A stretch of 36,958 bases of DNA from NCBI GenBank assembly GCA_003451595.1, contig DMDA01000092.1, positions 1,613 to 38,570 on the forward strand, in the 5' to 3' direction. Source of the stretch: Chloroflexota bacterium. GTDB lineage: Bacteria > Chloroflexota > Anaerolineae > Caldilineales > Caldilineaceae. Both the position numbers and the translations under genes were made by a program. This document shows, one piece after another, positions 32,558-36,958 of the stretch (its first letter is position 1; each line of letters begins with the position of its first letter). The notes under the pieces are model-generated. The model did not search any database. It saw nothing but the letters and a program-made list of their open reading frames with translations, and was not told the origin of the DNA.

Positions 32558-32605
32558 GCAGCGCACGCGTCATGCGTCACCCGTGACGCATGACGCGTGC
32601 GCTGC
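32558..32605. repeat. 48-bp near-perfect hairpin after ilvD
   Basis: Two perfect 23-bp arms (32558-32580 and 32583-32605) flank only CC. The arms contain the TGACGCR units of the 8277 and 29448 repeats. No T-run follows, so it is not a standard intrinsic terminator, but such a stem would strongly affect RNA stability or 3' end formation. Confidence 0.95.
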
Positions 32606-32643
32606 TCCATGCCGCTGTCCCCATACCAAAGTGACAATTGCCC

Positions 32644-32673
32644 CTGTCATGCAGCAGCTTTTGCTGCTATACT
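32644..32673 (+). promoter_or_regulatory. Promoter with internal inverted repeat for the VOR operon
   Basis: CTGTCA (four of six -35 bases) at 32644-32649 and TATACT (five of six) at 32668-32673 are 18 nt apart. The spacer carries AGCAGC-N4-GCTGCT at 32653-32668, touching the -10 box, so a repressor or activator could bind there. The leader to the ferredoxin gene would be about 120 nt. Confidence 0.5.
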
Positions 32674-32802
32674 GTACATAGTGATTCCTCGCGCAATCAC
32701 GGACGCGTGCGCCAAAGATGATGCACGCCGAAGGCGTCCGTTGCGCATCGGTGCACCACAAACTGATTCTGATCGTGGCTGGGTCGCTCAAAGGAGAGCA
32801 AG

Positions 32803-33036
32803 ATGACCAGAGGCACTGTCACCATTCAATCCGATCGTTGCAAGAGTTGTGGGCTGTGCATTCAGGCGTGCCCACAACATGTTTTGGCTTTCGCCGAGGA
32901 ATTCAACTTGCGTGGCTATCGCCCGGTGCAACTGGATGAACGCGAACATCACTGCACCGGCTGCGGCGTCTGCGCCCTTGTCTGCCCCGACGTCGTCTTC
33001 ACCGTCTACCGGCAACCGCTGCGCCGCGCCGCGTAG
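32803..33036 (+). CDS. 2x[4Fe-4S] ferredoxin, delta subunit of 2-oxoacid oxidoreductase
   Basis: A 77-residue bacterial-type ferredoxin with two complete clusters: Cys13-16-19 with Cys23, and Cys51-54-57 with Cys61, in CKSCGLCIQACP and CTGCGVCALVCP. It would carry electrons from the thiamine diphosphate subunit to free ferredoxin. The long loop between the clusters and the position directly ahead of the alpha subunit identify it as the KorD/VorC-type delta subunit and not a general ferredoxin. ATG 32803 is preceded by AAAGGAGAG. It is the first gene of the four-gene operon and is followed by a nested inverted repeat. Confidence 0.94.
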   Translation: MTRGTVTIQSDRCKSCGLCIQACPQHVLAFAEEFNLRGYRPVQLDEREHHCTGCGVCALVCPDVVFTVYRQPLRRAA

Positions 33037-33045
33037 AAGCATATG

Positions 33046-33115
33046 GAACGCGGATCGGGCGGATTTTCGCTGATCGCATCCGCCCTGCTCCGCCCAATCT
33101 GCGTCATCCGCGTTC
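33046..33115. repeat. Nested inverted repeat between delta and alpha subunit genes
   Basis: Outer arms GAACGCGGAT/ATCCGCGTTC (33046-33055, 33106-33115) enclose inner arms GGGCGGAT/ATCCGCCC (33057-33064, 33078-33085). All arms are perfect. It lies within the operon, 10 nt after the ferredoxin stop and 22 nt before the next start. Confidence 0.8.
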
Positions 33116-33137
33116 AATCAATCCTTTGGAGGTGAGC

Positions 33138-34217
33138 ATGGCGCGTGAGCTGTGGAAAGGCAACGAAGCGCTGGCTGAGGCCGCCATTCGTGCTGGCGTC
33201 GATGCCTTCTTTGGCTATCCCATCACTCCCCAGACCGAGCTGCTCGAATACATGGCGCGACGCATGCCCGAACTGGGGCGCACCTTTCTCCAGGCCGAAA
33301 GCGAGATCGGCGCCATCAACATGGTCTACGGCGCAGCGTGCGCCGGCGCGCGGGCGATGACGTCTTCCTCCTCGCCTGGCATCAGCCTGATGCAGGAAGG
33401 CTTGAGCTATATTGCCGGCAGTGAAGTGCCCTGCGTGCTCGTCGACATCATGCGCGGCGGACCAGGGCTGGGCAATATCCAACCCGGCCAGGCCGATTAC
33501 TTTCAGCTGACGCGCAGCGCCGGGCATGGCGACTTTCACCCATTGGTGCTGGCGCCGGCGACGGTGCAGGAGGCTGTCGACCTAATGACCATTAGCTTCG
33601 ACCTGGCTTTCCAATATCGCACCATCGTCATTATTGCGGGCGATGGCGCGTTGGGGCAGATGATGGAGCCGGTGACGCTGCCGCCGATGCGCCCACCGCG
33701 CCAGGAGCGTCCGGCCTGGGCGCTCACCGGCGTGGACGGCCGCCAGCCCAACATCATTACCTCGCTGTATCTGGACGCCGACGAGTTGGAGCAGGTCAAC
33801 TTGCGCTTGCAGGCAAAGCTGGCGCGCATCGCCGCAGCGGAGCAGCGGTGGGAGTGCTACCTGACCGACGACGCCGACTTCCTGGTGGTTGCCTTCGGCA
33901 CAGTGGCGCGCATTGCCCGCACCGCTGTGCGCACCGCGCGCGCGGCTGGCATCCGCGCCGGGTTGTTCCGTCCGATCAGCTTGTGGCCCTTCCCGGCGCC
34001 CGCGCTGGATCAACTGGCTGCTCGCGTGAAAGGCGTGGTCGTCGCGGAGATGAACGCCGGGCAGATGGTTGAGGATGTGCGACTGATCGTGCGTGGGCGC
34101 GCGCCTGTCCGTTTTCTGGGGCGCACCGGCGGTGTGATACCACTGCCCGACGAGATCGCCAGCGAGCTGACGCACATGGCGCGCATCGACGCCCACGCCA
34201 ACGGCGATCGGGGGTGA
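33138..34217 (+). CDS. vorB: 2-oxoacid:ferredoxin oxidoreductase alpha subunit, VorB type
   Basis: The alpha subunit (359 residues) of a ferredoxin-dependent 2-oxoacid oxidoreductase that decarboxylates a 2-oxoacid to its acyl-CoA. The start WKGNEALAEAAIRAG, the pyrimidine-domain motif FFGYPITPQTELLEYM, and TSSSSPGISLMQEGLSYIAG with MRGGPGLG follow the VorB (3-methyl-2-oxobutanoate) pattern more closely than KorA, though substrate specificity of these groups is not certain from sequence. There is no fused gamma domain, matching the separate gamma gene downstream. ATG 33138 is fixed by GGAGG at 33128-33132; the frame extends to TTG 33126 but that covers the ribosome binding site. Members of this complex are oxygen sensitive in many organisms. 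Confidence 0.93.
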   Translation: MARELWKGNEALAEAAIRAGVDAFFGYPITPQTELLEYMARRMPELGRTFLQAESEIGAINMVYGAACAGARAMTSSSSPGISLMQEGLSYIAGSEVPCVLVDIMRGGPGLGNIQPGQADYFQLTRSAGHGDFHPLVLAPATVQEAVDLMTISFDLAFQYRTIVIIAGDGALGQMMEPVTLPPMRPPRQERPAWALTGVDGRQPNIITSLYLDADELEQVNLRLQAKLARIAAAEQRWECYLTDDADFLVVAFGTVARIARTAVRTARAAGIRAGLFRPISLWPFPAPALDQLAARVKGVVVAEMNAGQMVEDVRLIVRGRAPVRFLGRTGGVIPLPDEIASELTHMARIDAHANGDRG

Positions 34218-34240
34218 GGGGCGAGTTGCGAATTGAGAGG
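34214..34240 (+). repeat. Interspersed repeat, GAGTTGCGAGGGGCG family
   Basis: GTGAGGGGCGAGTTGCGAAT and following degenerate units begin at the vorB stop codon. It resembles the copies at 588 (minus strand), 8252 and 23346. Confidence 0.6.
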
Positions 34241-34269
34241 GGCCAATTGATTTTGACAGGGAGATTGCA

Positions 34270-35070
34270 ATGACAACGATGGTAATGGAACGGGAAGCGC
34301 CGACGCTGACAGCCACGCCGTGGGAGCTTGTCTATCAGCGGCCCGCAGCGCTGACTGACCTGCCGACGCACTATTGCCCCGGCTGCTCGCACGGTGCGAT
34401 CCACCGCATGGTCGCCGAGGTGATTGACGAGCTGGGCATCCGTGAGCGCACCATCGGCGTGGCGCCGGTGGGTTGTGCGGTCTTCGCCTACAAGTACTTC
34501 AACCTGGATAGCTGCGAGGCCGCGCATGGCCGGGCGCCGGCGATGGCGACCGGTCTCAAGCGCGTGCGTCCTGACCGCATTGTCTTCACTTACCAGGGCG
34601 ATGGCGACCTGGCGAGCATTGGCGGCAACGAAATCTTGCACGCGGCGCTGCGGGGCGAGCAGATCACGGTGATCTTCGTCAACAACGCCGTCTACGGCAT
34701 GACCGGTGGCCAGATGGCGCCGACGACGATCGCGGGCATGAAGACCACCTCCTCGCCGATGGGGCGCGATGTCCTGACGCAAGGCTACCCAATCCACATC
34801 CCGGAATTGCTGGCGCCAATGCCGGGCGTGGCCTATGCCGTGCGTCGCTCCATGCACGCCGTCGCCGAGATGCGCAAGGTCAAGAAAGCCATCCGCATGG
34901 CCTTCCAAGCGCAGCTGCAAGGGGTGGGCTTCAGCATCGTCGAAATCCTGGGCGCCTGTCCCACCAACTGGCACGTGTCCCCCACCGACGCGTTGGACTA
35001 CATCCGCGACCGTATGCTGCCAGAGTATCCGGTGGGGGATTTCAAGGTTGATGCAAGGTTGCGAGATTAA
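34270..35070 (+). CDS. 2-oxoacid:ferredoxin oxidoreductase beta subunit (TPP-binding)
   Basis: The thiamine diphosphate-binding subunit of the complex, 266 residues. The cluster-side CPGC motif is at Cys36-Cys39 (HYCPGCSHGAIH). The cofactor motif begins GDGD at 110-113 and ends with Asn138-Asn139 in TVIFVNNAVYGMTGGQ. The segment VGCAVFAYKYFN and the AAHGRAPAMATG block are typical of Kor/Vor beta subunits. ATG 34270 has AGGGAG about eight bases upstream. Its last residues and stop codon fall within an octamer repeat (35065-35080), an odd ending that suggests repeat expansion has touched the gene's tail. The next subunit starts 27 nt downstream. Confidence 0.95.
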   Translation: MTTMVMEREAPTLTATPWELVYQRPAALTDLPTHYCPGCSHGAIHRMVAEVIDELGIRERTIGVAPVGCAVFAYKYFNLDSCEAAHGRAPAMATGLKRVRPDRIVFTYQGDGDLASIGGNEILHAALRGEQITVIFVNNAVYGMTGGQMAPTTIAGMKTTSSPMGRDVLTQGYPIHIPELLAPMPGVAYAVRRSMHAVAEMRKVKKAIRMAFQAQLQGVGFSIVEILGACPTNWHVSPTDALDYIRDRMLPEYPVGDFKVDARLRD

Positions 35071-35087
35071 GCGATTGTGGGATTAGG
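35065..35087 (+). repeat. Octamer repeat spanning the beta-subunit stop and gamma RBS
   Basis: GATTAAGC, GATTGTGG and GATTAGG repeat at 8-nt spacing. The first contains the beta-subunit stop TAA and the last begins the AGGAGA ribosome binding site of the gamma gene. It is the same family as 1442-1473. Confidence 0.75.
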
Positions 35088-35097
35088 AGAACCATAC

Positions 35098-35649
35098 ATG
35101 GAAACATCCATCATCATTTCCGGTTTTGGGGGACAGGGGGCGTTGTTTGCGGGGCAGGTATTGGCGTACGCGGCGATGGAAAGCGGCAAGGAAGTGACAT
35201 GGATTCCCTCCTACGGGCCAGAGATGCGCGGCGGCACGGCGCATTGCACGGTGGTCATCGGCGACGAGCCGATCGGCGCGCCACTGGTGCGCAACCCCGA
35301 CTGCGTGATTGCCATGAACCTGCCTTCGGTCGATAAGTACACGCCGCTGGTCAAGGTAGGTGGCTTGCTGCTCTATGACAGTACGCTGGTGAAACAGAGC
35401 CTGCTGCGCGACGACATCGTGAGCGCGGCTGTGCCAGCGCACGACATCGCCTTGCGTTGTGGCAGCCACCAGCTCGTCAACATCGTCATGCTCGGGGCGC
35501 TGCTGGCGCGTTGCCCGCTGGTGGAACTGCCCGCCGTCGAACAGGCGTTGCGCGCCCATCTTCCCGAACGTCACGCCGACCTGTTGCGCCCCAATATCGT
35601 CGCCCTTCACGCCGGCGCTGCCTACACCGCATCACAGCCCGCTGTGTGA
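35098..35649 (+). CDS. 2-oxoacid:ferredoxin oxidoreductase gamma subunit
   Basis: The gamma subunit (183 residues), which binds CoA and completes the delta-alpha-beta-gamma oxidoreductase. The N-terminus IIISGFGGQGALFAG is diagnostic for the POR/KOR gamma family, and SYGPEMRGGTAHCTVVIG with MNLPSVDKY follow as expected. ATG 35098 has AGGAGA at 35085-35090 with good spacing; an in-frame GTG at 35077 lies in the repeat and is less likely. It is the last gene of the operon. With IlvD upstream, the complex may interconvert branched 2-oxoacids and acyl-CoAs, but 2-oxoglutarate as substrate is not excluded. Confidence 0.94.
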   Translation: METSIIISGFGGQGALFAGQVLAYAAMESGKEVTWIPSYGPEMRGGTAHCTVVIGDEPIGAPLVRNPDCVIAMNLPSVDKYTPLVKVGGLLLYDSTLVKQSLLRDDIVSAAVPAHDIALRCGSHQLVNIVMLGALLARCPLVELPAVEQALRAHLPERHADLLRPNIVALHAGAAYTASQPAV

Positions 35650-35782
35650 TGTCGCCCCGGCATCAGCAGGCGGCGCCGATGGCAGCTGCCTGCCTGCCAA
35701 TGTTCGCCATTCTCTTCCGCCCCAATTGGCGCGATAATGACGCCATCCGCACCAACTGCTGTGCACCTCGAAAGGAGTCATC

Positions 35783-36958
35783 ATGCATTCGCTCTCCGAG
35801 ACGCTCGATTTCACCTGCGGACAGTGTGGCCGCGCCCTGCCGTTTGAGTTGTGGCTGATCGTCGACGCCGGCGAGCGCCCCGACCTGCTCGACCGCGCCC
35901 GCGCCGGCGCGCTGCACACGGTCTCCTGTCCCGTGTGCGGACCGCAGGGCGAGGTCGACGCGCCGCTGCTCCTCTACCTGCCCGACCACAACCCGGCCAC
36001 GGGCCAGCCGCCGCTGATCTTCTCGCCCGCGGCACAGACCAGCGCGGAGCAGGATCAGCAGATGGCGGTGGGGCTGCTGCAAGAACTAGCAAGGCGGCTG
36101 GGCGCTGCCTGGCAGAACGACTGGCTGGCGCAGGTTGTCAGCGTGCAGCGCGCACTGTTGCCGGTGGCGCTCAGCGACGACCCGCTGGCGGCGATGCGTG
36201 AGGTGCTGGCGACGCTGGCAGACGAAGGCGCTGACATCCGCAGCATCGAAGAGCTACAGCGTGTGCTGGCGGAGCGTCCCGACCTGGCGGCGCGGCTGCA
36301 AGGCGTCGTGCTTGACGCTGCAAGGGAGGACGCTACGCCCGCAGACGACCTTCCCGGAAGCTTCGAAGCTTCCGGGAAGGTGGACGACGACGACACGGCT
36401 TCCAACACGCTGCCCGACCTGCTCGAACGCTTCATTGCTGCCGCGTCGTGGGACGAGTCGCAGCGCATCGTCGAGGCGCACCCGGAACTGCTGAGCGAGG
36501 ATGCCGACGTGGCGCTTGGGATGCTGGTCGAAGCGGCGAACGCTGCGAACGATGGGAACAGCGCCACGATGTTCGAGATACACCGCGCCCTGCTCCGCCG
36601 CTGCCGCGAAGTTGGCGTTGCGCGTGCCTTTGCCGAGCGGATGCTGCCGCCCGAAGGACTGGCGGAAGCCGAGCGGCTGGGCATGACGCCGGAAGAATTC
36701 CTGGCACAAGTGCGCGCCGCCCACCGTTCAGAGGGCGGCGCCTTCGACATCCCGCCGGATGTACAGCCGCTGATTGCAGAACTGAGCCGCCTGACGCAGC
36801 GCACCGATATGCCGCGGCGCATCGAGCTTTGCCGCCAGGCACTGGCGCGCATCGAACGCGGCGCCAACCCACGCCTGTGGGCGGCGCTGCAAGGCGAGCT
36901 TGGCAACAGCTATGTACAGAGCCTGCAGGGTGGGCGGGCGGAGAACATCGAGGCGGCC
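35783..36958 (+). CDS. CpXC-domain protein entering a TPR array (3' truncated)
   Basis: The frame is open from ATG 35783 to the window edge, 392 residues with no stop, and AAAGGAG (35771-35777) gives an ideal start. The N-terminal zinc-ribbon-like region has CGQC (Cys12, Cys15) and CPVC (Cys49, Cys52), the CpXC pattern. A long helical, acidic region follows to about 355. The last residues (NPRLWAALQGELGNSYVQ, then GGRAENIEAA) match the first unit of the 'RAENIE' TPR type common in Chloroflexota and cyanobacteria. Such arrays often end in a CHAT protease domain, but none is visible here. A perfect 34-bp palindrome encodes residues about 189-200. Function is unknown; zinc binding and protein-protein scaffolding are inferred. 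Confidence 0.82.
   Translation, partial: MHSLSETLDFTCGQCGRALPFELWLIVDAGERPDLLDRARAGALHTVSCPVCGPQGEVDAPLLLYLPDHNPATGQPPLIFSPAAQTSAEQDQQMAVGLLQELARRLGAAWQNDWLAQVVSVQRALLPVALSDDPLAAMREVLATLADEGADIRSIEELQRVLAERPDLAARLQGVVLDAAREDATPADDLPGSFEASGKVDDDDTASNTLPDLLERFIAAASWDESQRIVEAHPELLSEDADVALGMLVEAANAANDGNSATMFEIHRALLRRCREVGVARAFAERMLPPEGLAEAERLGMTPEEFLAQVRAAHRSEGGAFDIPPDVQPLIAELSRLTQRTDMPRRIELCRQALARIERGANPRLWAALQGELGNSYVQSLQGGRAENIEAA
36348..36381. repeat. 34-bp perfect palindrome inside a coding region
   Basis: The 34 bases from 36348 (ACCTTCCCGGAAGCTTC) read identically on both strands, centred between 36364 and 36365. In the host frame they encode LPGSFEASGK without a stop. The core TTCCCGGAAGCT is shared with the intergenic hairpin at 11401-11433. 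Confidence 0.95.

Noticed and set aside
30921..32573. 550-codon open frame on the minus strand
   Set aside because: Antisense shadow of ilvD; the plus-strand protein has all expected cysteines and motifs.
32558..32605. Classic rho-independent terminator
   Set aside because: The stem is very strong but no T-run follows on either strand.
35733..35738. GATAAT as a -10 box for the CpXC gene
   Set aside because: No acceptable -35 is found at 16-18 nt and the surrounding GGCG/CGCC dyad is short; kept out as unsupported.
36055..36906. Ser-rich 283-codon frame on the minus strand
   Set aside because: The plus-strand frame is open, has an ideal ribosome binding site and shows CpXC and TPR motifs, so this is a shadow.

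Overview
The window looks like chromosomal DNA from a high-GC, facultatively aerobic bacterium, most plausibly a filamentous or thermophilic Chloroflexota (Caldilinea/Anaerolineae-like). This is inferred from gene content and style: a cytochrome bd operon next to a ferredoxin-dependent 2-oxoacid oxidoreductase, a protein starting with a CpXC-type zinc domain and leading into 'RAENIE' TPR repeats, many Gfo/Idh/MocA and SDR enzymes, bacterial SH3 surface proteins, and short tandem repeats of 7-8 nt between genes. No 16S or other taxonomic marker is present, so the assignment is tentative. The DNA is densely coding and almost all on the + strand. Only an aldo/keto reductase and an SH3-domain secreted protein lie on the - strand.

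Layout. 1-529: 3' end of an oligopeptide-type ABC permease. 646-5357: a catabolic cassette of SDR, amidohydrolase, aldehyde dehydrogenase and SDR; the last two overlap by one base. 5528-11258: FtsK/SpoIIIE translocase with its own promoter, a D-hydantoinase/dihydropyrimidinase with a complete binuclear metal site, and a MurJ-type flippase. 11521-17603: a strong sigma70-like promoter driving cydA-cydB-cydD-cydC (bd oxidase plus its ABC assembly exporter). 17683-20737: a D-2-hydroxyacid dehydrogenase and a secreted clan GH-A-like glycoside hydrolase. 20846-23348: divergent aldo/keto reductase and an atypical Gfo/Idh protein. 23465-27528: a GT-C-like membrane protein with two C-terminal beta domains, convergent with the SH3 protein across a shared terminator. 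27771-30802: EttA-like ABC-F and a canonical Gfo/Idh enzyme. 30861-35649: ilvD followed by a four-gene ferredoxin/VorB-type oxidoreductase operon (delta, alpha, beta, gamma). 35783-end: an open-ended gene for a CpXC protein entering a TPR array.

How the genes work together. CydDC probably matures the CydAB oxidase, and all four genes are tightly packed. IlvD makes branched 2-oxoacids and the adjacent VOR/KOR complex oxidatively decarboxylates 2-oxoacids with ferredoxin; the pairing suggests branched-chain metabolism. The permease, amidohydrolase, dehydrogenases and hydantoinase suggest uptake and breakdown of nitrogen-containing cyclic or amide compounds, but the substrate cannot be read from sequence.

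Most unusual signals. (1) A perfect 34-bp palindrome (36348-36381) lies in frame inside the CpXC-TPR gene and shares its core with an intergenic hairpin at 11401-11433, which looks like a mobile palindromic repeat tolerated in a protein. (2) Several families of 7-8 nt tandem or interspersed repeats sit at gene junctions; some supply or overlap start regions, stop codons and ribosome binding sites. (3) Large perfect or nested inverted repeats flank the VOR genes. I found no CRISPR array, tRNA, rRNA, transposase or phage gene, and no clearly recognisable defence island, although the terminal gene could be the start of a TPR-CHAT protein.
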